A stretch of DNA of 64,000 nt from Streptomyces sp. 1331.2 (lineage in GTDB: Bacteria; Actinomycetota; Actinomycetes; Streptomycetales; Streptomycetaceae), in the NCBI RefSeq assembly GCF_900199205.1, contig NZ_OBMJ01000001.1, positions 3,661,001-3,725,000 of the forward strand, in the 5' to 3' direction. Below, piece by piece: positions 44,255-54,623 of the stretch (positions are counted from its first letter, which is position 1; each line of letters begins with the position of its first letter). Below the pieces are notes generated by a model that was not told where the DNA came from, ran no database searches, and worked only from the letters and a program-made list of their open reading frames with translations. The position numbers and the translations under genes were made by a program.

Positions 44255-45682
44255 ATGAGCGAGCACGGCAACGCGGCGGTCGAGGGCTTCTCCCTGGGCA
44301 ACGGCCGCTATGTGCTGCAGCGGCTGCTGGGCGAGGGCGGCATGGCCTCCGTGCACCTCGCCTACGACAGCGTGCTGGACCGGCAGGTCGCGCTGAAGAG
44401 CATGCACAGCGAGCTGGGCCGGGACGACTCGTTCAAGGAGCGGTTCCGCCGCGAGGCCCAGGCGGTGGCCCGGCTGGAGCACCCGAACATCGTCACGGTG
44501 TACGACAGCGGCGAGGACATCGCCCCGGACGGCTCCAGCACGCCGTACATCGTCATGCAGCTGATCGACGGCCAGGGCCTGCGCGAGGCGATCAACGAGG
44601 CGATCGGCCAGTACGGCGCGATGCCGACCGAGGCGGCCCTGCGGGTCACCGTCGGCGTGCTGAACGCGCTGGAGGCCTCGCACGACATGGGCCTGGTGCA
44701 CCGCGACATCAAGCCCGGCAACGTCATGTTCGACCGCAAGGGCAATGTCAAGGTCATGGACTTCGGCATCGCCCGGGCGCTGGAATCCGGCGTCACCTCG
44801 ATGACGCAGACCGGCATGGTGGTCGGCACCCCGCAGTACCTCTCGCCCGAGCAGGCGCTCGGCAAGCCGGTCGACGCCCGCTCCGACCTCTACTCGGTCG
44901 GCGTGATGCTCTTCGAGATGCTCACCGGGCAGCTCGTCTTCGACGGCGACTCGGCGTTCTCGATCGCCTACAAGCACGTCCAGGAGGAGCCGCCGGCGCC
45001 CTCCACCGTCAACCGCTCGATCACCCCCGAGGTGGACGCCTTCGTCGCCCAGGCGCTGCGCAAGGACCCGGCGCACCGCTTCCAGAGCGCGGCGGCGATG
45101 CGGGACGAGGCGGAGCGGCTGATCGAGGCCGCCAAGGGCGGCGGCAGCGGGCACAAGCTCCAGGCCAGCACCCCGCTGGTGATCAACGAGGGCCCGCGCT
45201 CGGTGCACGCCGCCCCGCAGGCCCCGCAGACGCCGCAGCCGCAGTACCCCCAGCAGGGCGGGCAGCCGCAGCCGCAGTACCAGACCCCGCCGCCCGCGTA
45301 CCGTACGCCGCCGCCGACCCCGCAGCCGCAGTACCTCCAGCAGGGCGGGCAGCCGCAGCCGCAGTACCAGACCCCGCCGCCGGCCTACCGGACGCCGCCG
45401 CCGGCCCCGCACACCCCGCACCCCTTCCCGCAGCAGCAGCCGATGCCGCAGCCGATGCCGCCGTACCAGCAGCCGAAGGCGCCCAGCGGCGGCGGCTGCT
45501 CGACCGCGGTGGTCGTGGTCGGGATCATCATCGGCGTGCTCGTGCTGGCCGGCATCATCATCGCGATCGTGGTCAACAACGCGGACAAGAAGACCAACGG
45601 CAAGTTCAGTCACGCCGGCGGCGAGCGCCCCGCCGACGTGCGCGTACTCGACCTCCCGGCCGACCGGAACGGCCTGGTCTGA
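44255..45682 (+). CDS. Membrane Ser/Thr protein kinase with repetitive Pro/Gln linker
   Basis: A 475-residue kinase. The active Hanks-type domain (about residues 18-290) has GEGGMASVHLA, catalytic HRDIKPGN, DFGIAR and TGMVVGTPQYLSPEQ. A Pro/Gln/Tyr-rich juxtamembrane linker with two 29-residue tandem repeats follows. One helix (VVVVGIIIGVLVLAGIIIAIVV) and a short extracytoplasmic tail of about 40 residues complete it; there are no PASTA domains. It phosphorylates Ser/Thr substrates in response to an unknown signal. It is paired with the similar kinase downstream. Confidence 0.9.
   Translation: MSEHGNAAVEGFSLGNGRYVLQRLLGEGGMASVHLAYDSVLDRQVALKSMHSELGRDDSFKERFRREAQAVARLEHPNIVTVYDSGEDIAPDGSSTPYIVMQLIDGQGLREAINEAIGQYGAMPTEAALRVTVGVLNALEASHDMGLVHRDIKPGNVMFDRKGNVKVMDFGIARALESGVTSMTQTGMVVGTPQYLSPEQALGKPVDARSDLYSVGVMLFEMLTGQLVFDGDSAFSIAYKHVQEEPPAPSTVNRSITPEVDAFVAQALRKDPAHRFQSAAAMRDEAERLIEAAKGGGSGHKLQASTPLVINEGPRSVHAAPQAPQTPQPQYPQQGGQPQPQYQTPPPAYRTPPPTPQPQYLQQGGQPQPQYQTPPPAYRTPPPAPHTPHPFPQQQPMPQPMPPYQQPKAPSGGGCSTAVVVVGIIIGVLVLAGIIIAIVVNNADKKTNGKFSHAGGERPADVRVLDLPADRNGLV
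45233..45406 (+). repeat. Two 87-bp tandem repeats in the kinase linker
   Basis: Copies at 45233-45319 and 45320-45406 are nearly identical, in frame, and encode Pro/Gln/Tyr-rich 29-residue units. Confidence 0.85.
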
Positions 45683-45793
45683 CGTCCTCCGGCCGGTTCG
45701 CGGGTGCCACGGTCGCGCCGGGAAGCGGTAGCGTTCGGGGATACGTAAGCGACAGGGCACCGCGATCCGAGCGAACGCCCGGGGCGAGGAGCG

Positions 45794-47452
<1,659 letters not shown>

Positions 47453-47466
47453 CGCGGGCGGCCTGC

Positions 47467-47500
47467 CGCGGCCGGCCGGGCCCGCGACCGGCCGGCGGCG
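47467..47500. terminator. Possible terminator between convergent kinase and phosphotransferase genes
   Basis: A 7-bp perfect stem (47471-47477, 47490-47496) is extended by three further pairs past a mismatch. Confidence 0.5.
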
Positions 47501-47519
47501 CGGTGCGTCGATGCGGTGG

Positions 47520-48620
47520 TCAGTTGGCGAAGGCGTCCAGGACCTGCTCGTACTCCTGGCACCACCACGCCAACTGGCCCGCCGAGGCGGGGTAGAGCGG
47601 GTCGGCCCGGTGGTCGCCCCGCTGGTAGCGCCACTGCAGCATCCAGAAGTCGTTCAGCCGCTCCCACCAGACCCGGTGGGCGGCGGCGGCCAGGTGCTCG
47701 GCGGTGGCGGCGCCGGAGGCCCGGTAGGCCTGCGAGTAGTGGCGCACCCGGACCAGGTCGAGGGCGCCGGAGTCCCGGTCGTTGAAGAGCAGCGTGGCGG
47801 CGCGGACGGCCTCCTCGGCGCGCGGCTGCGGGCCGAGCTTGTCCCAGTCCAGGACGGCGGTGAGCCGGCCGTCCTGCGGGCCCTCGCCGTACAGCAGGTT
47901 GAGGCCGTGGAAGTCGCCGTGGGTCCAGCCGGTGGGCGGGGCGGCCTGCGGGGCGGGGCGGCGGTGGGCGTGGTCGGCGAGCAGTTCCAGCCGTTCCGTG
48001 AGCCGTCGCTCGACGAGCGCGTCGAGTTCGCCGTACGGGCGGTGCTCGCGGGCGCTGCGCCGCAGGTCGCGGGCGAGGCCGGCGCTGTCGGCGGGGTCGG
48101 CGCTGCGGTAGCCGGCGGGCTGTTCGAAGGGGGCGCAGATGTCGTCGAGTGCGCCGTGCAGCCGGCCGAGCAGCGCGCCGAGGGCGTCGCACTGCGAGAG
48201 GTCGAGCTCGGTGCCGTGCCGGTGCCGGCCGTCGACCCAGGGGAAGAGGGCGAACATCCGGCCGCTCGCGGCGGCCACCGTGTTCGACCTTTCGGCGCAG
48301 GTCAGCGGTGGTACGACGGGCAGTCCGAGGGTGTTCAGCGCGGCCATCGCGCGGTGGTGGGCGAGGATCTTCGGACGGCTGGCGGTGGCGGTGTCGACGT
48401 AGCACTTCAGGAAGTACGGGCCGGCCTCGGTGGTGACCCGGTACCCCCGGTTCAGCAGGCCTTCGGCGACCGGTTCGGCGGTCAGCAGGCGCCCCACCGG
48501 GTAGCGGGCCAGGACCTCGGCGAGCGCGTGGTGCGGGACGGGCGGGCTGAGGGTCCCCATCGGCGGTGCGGAGAGATCGGGGCGGGCCGGGGCGCAGGCG
48601 AGGGTCTGGCTGAAAGTCAC
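47520..48620 (-). CDS. Aminoglycoside-phosphotransferase-fold protein
   Basis: A 366-residue APH-family kinase-like protein with the catalytic loop THGDFHGLNLLY and the metal-binding VLDWDKLG. An FLKCYVD segment may carry the ATP lysine. The substrate is unknown; such proteins phosphorylate small molecules. The GTG start has no ribosome site, but on the minus strand TAACCT lies six bases before it, as expected for a leaderless message. A start at 48560 is a weaker alternative. Confidence 0.75.
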   Translation of the reverse strand: MTFSQTLACAPARPDLSAPPMGTLSPPVPHHALAEVLARYPVGRLLTAEPVAEGLLNRGYRVTTEAGPYFLKCYVDTATASRPKILAHHRAMAALNTLGLPVVPPLTCAERSNTVAAASGRMFALFPWVDGRHRHGTELDLSQCDALGALLGRLHGALDDICAPFEQPAGYRSADPADSAGLARDLRRSAREHRPYGELDALVERRLTERLELLADHAHRRPAPQAAPPTGWTHGDFHGLNLLYGEGPQDGRLTAVLDWDKLGPQPRAEEAVRAATLLFNDRDSGALDLVRVRHYSQAYRASGAATAEHLAAAAHRVWWERLNDFWMLQWRYQRGDHRADPLYPASAGQLAWWCQEYEQVLDAFAN

Positions 48621-48626
48621 AGCCAG

Positions 48627-48632
48627 AGGTTA
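48627..48632 (-). promoter_or_regulatory. Candidate -10 element for a leaderless phosphotransferase mRNA
   Basis: TAACCT on the minus strand fits TAnnnT and ends six bases before the GTG. A TTGTCA farther upstream is too distant (21 bases) to be a convincing -35. Confidence 0.35.
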
Positions 48633-48685
48633 TGGCCAACTGGCGGGGTCCCTTGACAAACCGTCAGGTCTGTGCAGTCTTCGGA

Positions 48686-49345
48686 TCAGTACTGGTGGTC
48701 GGCCTGGTGCCGCGCCACGTAGGCGGCCGCTTGGGTGCGTCGCTCCATGCCCATCTTGGCGAGCAGACTGGAGACGTAGTTCTTCACCGTCTTCTCGGCC
48801 AGGTGCAACTCGTTGCCGATCTGACGATTGGTCATCCCCTCGCCGATCAGATCGAGGATCCGCCGCTCCTGCTTGGTGAGTTGGGCCAGCCGTTCGTCCT
48901 CCTTCTCGCCGCCGTCGCGCAGCCTGGCGAGCACCCGGCTGGTGGCGACCGGGTCGAGCAGCGAGCGACCGGCCGCGACGTCGCGGACGGCGGTGATCAG
49001 GTCGGTGCCGCGGATCGCCTTCAGGGCGTAGCCGGAGGCGCCCGCCATGATCGAGTCGAACAGCGCCTCGTCGTCCGAGAACGAGGTCAGCATCAGGCAC
49101 TTGATCTCCGGCAGCCGGGAGCGGATCTCGCGGCAGACCTCGACCCCGTTGCCGTCCGGCAGCCGGACGTCGAGGACCGCGACGTCGGGGTGGACCGCCG
49201 GGATCCGGGTGAGCGCCTCGGCGGCGGTACCGGCCTCGCCGACCACGTCGATGTCGTCCTCGACCGACAGCAGGTCGTGCACGCCCCTCCGGACGACCTC
49301 GTGATCATCGAGCAGGAATACCCTGATTCGTCCGTTATCAGTCAC
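48686..49345 (-). CDS. NarL/FixJ-family response regulator resembling DevR/DosR
   Basis: A 219-residue regulator. The receiver domain has the acidic pair D13-D14, phosphoacceptor D59 (VLDVRLPDG) and switch lysine in GYALKAIRG. The LuxR-type helix-turn-helix ([52 protein letters not shown]) is very close in pattern to DevR. No histidine kinase gene is adjacent, so it appears to be an orphan. The position next to bkdA matches SCO3818 as I recall it. GGGAGG lies before the GTG at 49345; the ORF extends seven codons further. Confidence 0.88.
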   Translation of the reverse strand: MTDNGRIRVFLLDDHEVVRRGVHDLLSVEDDIDVVGEAGTAAEALTRIPAVHPDVAVLDVRLPDGNGVEVCREIRSRLPEIKCLMLTSFSDDEALFDSIMAGASGYALKAIRGTDLITAVRDVAAGRSLLDPVATSRVLARLRDGGEKEDERLAQLTKQERRILDLIGEGMTNRQIGNELHLAEKTVKNYVSSLLAKMGMERRTQAAAYVARHQADHQY

Positions 49346-49771
49346 GACCAAAGCCTCCCATAACACCGTAGGAAAGACCTATCGCTCGCATCGCCGTAAA
49401 GACGTGATCCGGCCAGGCCCAGCCCAAACCGATACCGGGAACCCCCTTACGTACGGGCGTCCGCCCGGATAACGTGCGCTGGTGTCCTGAAGGCGCTCGA
49501 ATTGAGAGCTGCGTCACGCCGTCCGTCACCCCCACCCTTCCGACGACGACCCGAACGCGGCACCCTCGGGGTTGTAGGCCCTGAACAAGTAGGACGTCCT
49601 AGCGCAAGCGCGCCGAGGGCGGACGCTGGGTAACGTTCTCGTGAGGGACGCCGTCGGAACAGGATCACCACCTGCCCCGCAGTAGGTGCGCACACCCACG
49701 CGCGCCCCGCGAGGCGGTGACCGGACCGGTCACCGGCGACCCCGGGCGGCCGGACAGACCGAGGAGTGAAC
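49346..49771. other. Divergent region between the response regulator and bkdA
   Basis: The 426 bases contain no gene. A 12-bp palindrome TAGGACGTCCTA (49590-49601) lies about 170 bases before bkdA. No classical DevR box could be confirmed. Confidence 0.5.
49590..49601. promoter_or_regulatory. Palindrome TAGGACGTCCTA upstream of bkdA
   Basis: A perfect 12-bp palindrome in the divergent promoter region is a candidate operator for the adjacent response regulator or another bkd regulator. Confidence 0.4.
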
Positions 49772-50926
49772 GTGACCGTCAAAAGCACGGCGAGGGCTCG
49801 CAAGAAGGCGGCCCCCGCTGTCCCTGACACCCTCCGCGCCGCGGGTACGGACGCCCAGCCGGAGCTCGTCCAACTGCTCACGCCGGAAGGCGAGCGGGTC
49901 GAGCACCCGGACTACCCCCTCACCACCACTCCGGAGGAGCTGCGCTCCCTCTACCGCGACCTGGTGCTGGTGCGCCGGTTCGACGGCGAGGCCACCGCGC
50001 TGCAGCGCCAGGGCGAGCTGGGCCTGTGGGCCTCGCTGCTCGGCCAGGAGGCCGCCCAGGTCGGCTCCGGCCGCGCCATGCGCACCGGCGACTACGCCTT
50101 CCCGACCTACCGCGAGCACGGCGTGGCCTGGTGCCGCGACGTCGACCCGCTGAACCTGCTCGGCATGTTCCGCGGCGTGAACCACGGCGGCTGGGACCCG
50201 AACGAGAAGAACTTCCACCTGTACACCATCGTGATCGGCGCGCAGACCCTGCACGCCACCGGATACGCGATGGGCATCAGCAAGGACGGCGCCGACGACG
50301 CGGTCATCGCGTACTTCGGCGACGGCGCCTCCAGCCAGGGCGACGTCAACGAGGCCTTCACCTTCGCCTCGGTCTACAACGCGCCGGTCGTGTTCTTCTG
50401 CCAGAACAACCAGTGGGCGATCTCCGAGCCCACCACCACCCAGACCAAGATCCCGCTGTACCGCCGCGCCTCCGGCTTCGGCTTCCCCGGCGTGCGGGTC
50501 GACGGCAACGACGTGCTGGCCTGCCTGGCGGTCACCCGCTGGGCGCTCGACCACGCCCGCAGCGGCAACGGCCCGGTGCTGATCGAGGCGTTCACCTACC
50601 GGATGGGCGCCCACACCACCTCCGACGACCCCACCCGCTACCGGCACAACGAGGAGACCGAGGCCTGGAAGGCCAAGGACCCGATCTCCCGGCTCCGCGC
50701 CCACCTGGAGAAGGAGGGCCTGGCCGACGAGGAGTTCTTCGCCGCCGTCGACGCCGAGAGCGAGAAGCTGGGGCTGCGGGTGCGCGAGGGCGTGCGCAGC
50801 ATGCCGGACCCGGACCCGACGCTGATCTTCGACCACGTGTACAGCGAGCCGCACGCGTTGGTCGATGAGGAACGGGCCGAGTACGTCGAGTACGCGGCCT
50901 CCTTCGAGGCGGGGGAGAACCACTGA
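49772..50926 (+). CDS. bkdA: Branched-chain 2-oxoacid dehydrogenase E1 component, alpha subunit
   Basis: A 384-residue E1-alpha. The thiamine-diphosphate motif GDGASSQGDVNEAF…QNN lies near residue 180; FPTYREHGVAW and RMGAHTTSDDPTRYR are typical of BkdA. With BkdB it decarboxylates branched-chain 2-oxoacids to give acyl-CoA starter units for branched fatty acids. The GTG at 49772 has GAGGAG five bases away, better than GTG 49766. It overlaps bkdB by one base. Confidence 0.93.
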   Translation: MTVKSTARARKKAAPAVPDTLRAAGTDAQPELVQLLTPEGERVEHPDYPLTTTPEELRSLYRDLVLVRRFDGEATALQRQGELGLWASLLGQEAAQVGSGRAMRTGDYAFPTYREHGVAWCRDVDPLNLLGMFRGVNHGGWDPNEKNFHLYTIVIGAQTLHATGYAMGISKDGADDAVIAYFGDGASSQGDVNEAFTFASVYNAPVVFFCQNNQWAISEPTTTQTKIPLYRRASGFGFPGVRVDGNDVLACLAVTRWALDHARSGNGPVLIEAFTYRMGAHTTSDDPTRYRHNEETEAWKAKDPISRLRAHLEKEGLADEEFFAAVDAESEKLGLRVREGVRSMPDPDPTLIFDHVYSEPHALVDEERAEYVEYAASFEAGENH

Positions 50927-51900
50927 TGGCCGGTCAGCTGAGCATCGCCAAGGCGCTGAACGGGGCGCTGCGCAAGTCGCTGGAGAACGACCCGAAGACC
51001 CTCCTCATGGGCGAGGACATCGGCAAGCTCGGTGGCGTCTTCCGGATCACCGACGGCCTGCAGAAGGACTTCGGCGAGGGCCGGGTGATCGACTCCCCAC
51101 TGGCCGAGTCCGGCATCGTCGGCACCGCGATCGGCCTGGCGCTGCGCGGCTACCGCCCGGTGGTGGAGATCCAGTTCGACGGCTTCGTCTACCCGGCCTT
51201 CGACCAGATCGTCTCCCAGCTGGCGAAGATGCACGCCCGCGCCCTCGGCCACGTCAAGATGCCCGTCACCATCCGCATCCCGTACGCGGGCGGCATCGGC
51301 GCCGTCGAGCACCACAGCGAGTCGCACGAGGCGTACTTCGCGCACACCGCCGGTCTGCGCGTGGTCACCCCGTCCAGCGCGCACGACGCGCACTGGATGC
51401 TGCGGCAGGCGATCGAGTCGGACGACCCGGTCATCTTCCTGGAGCCCAAGCGCCGTTACTGGGACAAGGGCGAGGTCGGCGACGCCGCCGACCTGGGCCT
51501 GCACGACGCCCGGATCGTCCGGCCCGGCACCGACGCGACGCTGATCGCGTACGGCCCGATGGTCAAGGTCTGCCTTGAGGCCGCCGCGGCCGCCGAGGAG
51601 GACGGCCGCCGGCTGGAGGTCGTCGACCTGCGCTCGCTCTCCCCGGTGGACTTCACCACCCTGGAGGAGTCGGTCAAGCGCACCGGCCGCGCCGTCGTGG
51701 TGCACGAGGCACCGGTCTTCCTGGGCATGGGCGCCGAACTGGCCGCCCGGCTCACGGAGAAGTGCTTCTACCACTTGGAGGCACCCGTCCTCCGGGTCGG
51801 CGGCTACTACGCGCCGTACCCGCCGTCCCGCGTCGAGGAGGCCTTCCTCCCCGACCTGGACCGCGTGCTCGACGCCGTCGACCGCGCGCTCGCGTACTGA
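50926..51900 (+). CDS. bkdB: Branched-chain 2-oxoacid dehydrogenase E1 component, beta subunit
   Basis: A 324-residue transketolase-type E1-beta with MGEDIGKLGGVFRITDGL, SPLAESGIVGTAIGLALRG and VVHEAPVFLGMGAELAARL. It pairs with BkdA in the E1 heterotetramer. TGATG coupling with bkdA and 15 bases to bkdC indicate one operon. Confidence 0.95.
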   Translation: MAGQLSIAKALNGALRKSLENDPKTLLMGEDIGKLGGVFRITDGLQKDFGEGRVIDSPLAESGIVGTAIGLALRGYRPVVEIQFDGFVYPAFDQIVSQLAKMHARALGHVKMPVTIRIPYAGGIGAVEHHSESHEAYFAHTAGLRVVTPSSAHDAHWMLRQAIESDDPVIFLEPKRRYWDKGEVGDAADLGLHDARIVRPGTDATLIAYGPMVKVCLEAAAAAEEDGRRLEVVDLRSLSPVDFTTLEESVKRTGRAVVVHEAPVFLGMGAELAARLTEKCFYHLEAPVLRVGGYYAPYPPSRVEEAFLPDLDRVLDAVDRALAY

Positions 51901-51915
51901 TTCCGGGGAGCGAAG

Positions 51916-53382
51916 ATGACCACCGAAGTTCGCTCGCTCCGCGAGTTCAAGATGCCCGATGTGGGCGAGGGCCTCACCGAGGCCGAGATCCTCAGCTGGT
52001 ACGTCAAGCCCGGTGACACCGTCACCGACGGGCAGGTCGTCTGCGAGGTGGAGACCGCCAAGGCCGCCGTGGAGCTGCCCATCCCGTTCAACGGGGTGGT
52101 CGAGCAGCTGTTCTTCCCCGAGGGCGCGACGGTCGACGTCGGCACCGTGATCATCTCCGTTGCGGTCGCCGGGGAGGCGGGGGCTGCGGCTCCGGCCGCT
52201 TCGGCCGCTGCTCCGGCGCCGGTTGCTGCGGCTGCGGTCGCCGTCGCGGAGGAGGAGGTCGTGCCGGAGCGCCGCGAGGTGCTGGTCGGGTACGGCCCGC
52301 GCACCGGCGGCACCCAGCGCCGGGCGCGACGGACGACCACCACCAAGGTCGCCGCGACGGCGCCGGCTCCGGCTGCACCTGCTCCGGTCGCCCCGGCTGT
52401 TCCTGCTGCGCCGGTCGCTCCGGTCGCTGAAGTTCCCTCCGGGGAAAGGCCGTTGGCGAAGCCTCCGGTGCGCAAGCTGGCCAAGGACCTCGGCGTCGAC
52501 CTGCGCGCGGTGACGCCGACCGGCCGCGACGGCGTGATCACCCGCGAGGACGTGCACGCGTACGCCGCCGCCCAGGCCGCTCCGGTGGCCCCGGCTGCGG
52601 CAGCCCCGGCGGCCCAGGCCGTCGCGGTCGAGGCGGTCGCGGGCGAGGCGGTCGTGGCGCCGGTGCCCGTGCCCACCGCGGGCGACGTCCGGGTGCCGGT
52701 CAAGGGCGTCCGCAAGGCGACCGCGCAGGCGATGGTGGCCTCGGCCTTCACCGCCCCGCACGTCACCGAGTTCGTCCAGGTCGACGTGACCCGCACGATG
52801 AAGTTCGTCCGCCGGCTCAAGGAGAGCGGCGAGCTGGGCCGGGACGTCCGGGTCAGCCCGCTGCTGATCGTCGCCAAGGCGCTGCTCACCGCGATCAAGC
52901 GGCACCCCGAGATCAACGCGCAGTGGGACGAGGCGGCCCAGGAGATCGTCATCAAGGGCCAGGTGAACCTCGGCATCGCCGCGGCCACCCCGCGCGGCCT
53001 GATCGTCCCGAACATCAAGGACGCCGGGTCCAAGACCCTGGCGGGGCTGGCCACTTCGCTCGGCGAGCTGGTCGAGACCGCCCGTCAGGGCAAGACCTCC
53101 CCGGCCGACATGCAGGGCGGGACGGTCACCATCACCAATGTCGGCGTCTTCGGCGTCGACACCGGCACCCCGATCCTCAACCCGGGTGAGGCCGCCATCC
53201 TGGCCTTCGGCGCGGTCCGGGAACTGCCGTGGGTGCACAAGGGCAAGGTCGTCCCGCGCCAGGTCACCACGCTGGCGCTCTCCTTCGACCACCGCCTGGT
53301 GGACGGGGAGTTGGGCTCCAAGGTGCTGGCCGACGTGGCCGCCCTGCTGGAGCAGCCGAAGCGCCTGATCACCTGGGGCTGA
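51916..53382 (+). CDS. bkdC: Branched-chain 2-oxoacid dehydrogenase E2 (dihydrolipoyl acyltransferase)
   Basis: A 488-residue E2. The lipoyl domain has lipoylated K49 in ETAKAAVE. An Ala/Pro-rich linker leads to a peripheral subunit-binding domain (VRKLAKDLGVDLRAVTPTGRDG…ITREDV). A second linker and the acyltransferase core follow, with catalytic H459-R-L-V-D463-G. It transfers the acyl group to CoA. No E3 gene is nearby, so a shared lipoamide dehydrogenase is likely. Confidence 0.95.
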   Translation: MTTEVRSLREFKMPDVGEGLTEAEILSWYVKPGDTVTDGQVVCEVETAKAAVELPIPFNGVVEQLFFPEGATVDVGTVIISVAVAGEAGAAAPAASAAAPAPVAAAAVAVAEEEVVPERREVLVGYGPRTGGTQRRARRTTTTKVAATAPAPAAPAPVAPAVPAAPVAPVAEVPSGERPLAKPPVRKLAKDLGVDLRAVTPTGRDGVITREDVHAYAAAQAAPVAPAAAAPAAQAVAVEAVAGEAVVAPVPVPTAGDVRVPVKGVRKATAQAMVASAFTAPHVTEFVQVDVTRTMKFVRRLKESGELGRDVRVSPLLIVAKALLTAIKRHPEINAQWDEAAQEIVIKGQVNLGIAAATPRGLIVPNIKDAGSKTLAGLATSLGELVETARQGKTSPADMQGGTVTITNVGVFGVDTGTPILNPGEAAILAFGAVRELPWVHKGKVVPRQVTTLALSFDHRLVDGELGSKVLADVAALLEQPKRLITWG

Positions 53383-53421
53383 CGTCCCGTCGTCCGGCTC
53401 GTCCGGCCTGAGACGGAAGAA

Positions 53422-53460
53422 GGGGCCCTCCACCGCACTCGCCGTGCGGGGGAGGGCCCC
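53422..53460. terminator. Bidirectional terminator after bkdC
   Basis: A 10-bp outer stem (53422-53431, 53451-53460) and a 6-bp inner stem (53433-53438, 53444-53449) lie between convergent genes. Confidence 0.88.
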
Positions 53461-53477
53461 TCCTTCGTGTGCCGGCC

Positions 53478-54419
53478 CTACCGCCGGGGGCGGAGGCGAC
53501 GGACGGCGATCAGGACGCCGGCCCCGAGGGCGAGCAGGGCGGCGGAGGAGACGGCGAGGAAGGTGTTGCGGGAGGAGGCGCCGGTGTGGGCCAGCTCGGG
53601 GGTGCCGGCGGGCGCGGTGGTGGCCGGCGCGGCGGTGGTCGGTGCGGCGGTGGTCGGTGCGGCGGTCGGGGTCGACGGCTTGGGAGCCTCGGCGGCCGGG
53701 GCGGCGTCCTTGGTCCGGTCGGCGGCCGGCTCGGTGTCCTTGGAGGGTGCAGGCTTGGCCGTGGTGGTCGGCTTGGCGGGCGACGCCGGGTGCACGACCT
53801 TGACGTCGGTGCTCACGCCCCGGCCCTCGCTCGGCGTGACGGTGACCTGGAGCCCGTCGATGCCCTTGGCCACGTCGGCGGAGAGCCCGACCCGGAAGCG
53901 GTAGCGGACGGCGTGACCGTCGGCGAGGGGCCCGCCGGCGGACGGGACGGCGCCGCCGATCGCCGGGTCGCAGCCGTTGTGCAGCGTCACGCGCGTCCAC
54001 GTGCCGTTCGCCATCACCTCGGCGGTGACCTGCGAGGGCTTCGGGGTGGCCCCCTTCGTGTTGAAGAACGAGATGCCCGGGAAGATCCGGTGGTAGTCGG
54101 CGCCGGTCCCGTTGAAGAACTGGACGTCGAACTCCACCTTGGGGCCGCCGGCGGTGATCGCGCCGGGGGCGGCGAGGAACGTGCTGGTGGCGCCCTGGCC
54201 GTGCAGTTCGACGGACTGGTCCTGCTCGGCGGCGGCGGAGGGCTTCGCCGGAGCGGTGACGGGGGCGTCGTCCGGGGCGCCGCAGGCCCAGGCGGTGTCG
54301 GTGGCGAGGAGCTGGAGGCCGCCGGCGAGGACGGTGGCGGCGGCGAGGGTGGCGATGCGGCGGCGGGCGGAGAAGGCGCGGTCGTTCTTCGCAAAACGGG
54401 TGATAACGGACGTACGCAT
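53478..54419 (-). CDS. Sortase-anchored secreted surface protein (LAHTG signal)
   Basis: A 313-residue protein. The signal peptide (RRIATLAAATVLAGGLQLLATDTAWA) is followed by a globular domain of about 160 residues with two cysteines and a Thr/Pro/Ala-rich wall-spanning stretch. The C-terminal sorting signal is LAHTG (276-280), a hydrophobic helix and RRLRPRR. LAxTG is the class E sortase signal used in streptomycetes. The likely fate is covalent attachment to peptidoglycan; the function of the globular domain is unknown. The ATG at 54419 follows GGGGAG. Confidence 0.85.
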   Translation of the reverse strand: MRTSVITRFAKNDRAFSARRRIATLAAATVLAGGLQLLATDTAWACGAPDDAPVTAPAKPSAAAEQDQSVELHGQGATSTFLAAPGAITAGGPKVEFDVQFFNGTGADYHRIFPGISFFNTKGATPKPSQVTAEVMANGTWTRVTLHNGCDPAIGGAVPSAGGPLADGHAVRYRFRVGLSADVAKGIDGLQVTVTPSEGRGVSTDVKVVHPASPAKPTTTAKPAPSKDTEPAADRTKDAAPAAEAPKPSTPTAAPTTAAPTTAAPATTAPAGTPELAHTGASSRNTFLAVSSAALLALGAGVLIAVRRLRPRR

Positions 54420-54623
54420 GACGTGACTCCCCAAGGTCATGTGACTGACGGTGTGTTGGTGAAGACGACCGGCTCCGCTCCTCGTGAGCGGAAGCGCCCC
54501 CCGGCTCTGCCGGTCTCGCTCTCCGTGCCTTCATCTGTATGGACGCGCATCCCCCGCGGGGGTTGCAGGTGAGTTCAAAAGTTTTTTCGGGAGCCTTCCG
54601 GCGGGCTTCGGGATACTGCCGGA

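Noticed and set aside
49321-49420. DevR/DosR box upstream of the response regulator
   Set aside because: Only fragments such as GACCAAAGCC are present; no symmetrical match to the known box.
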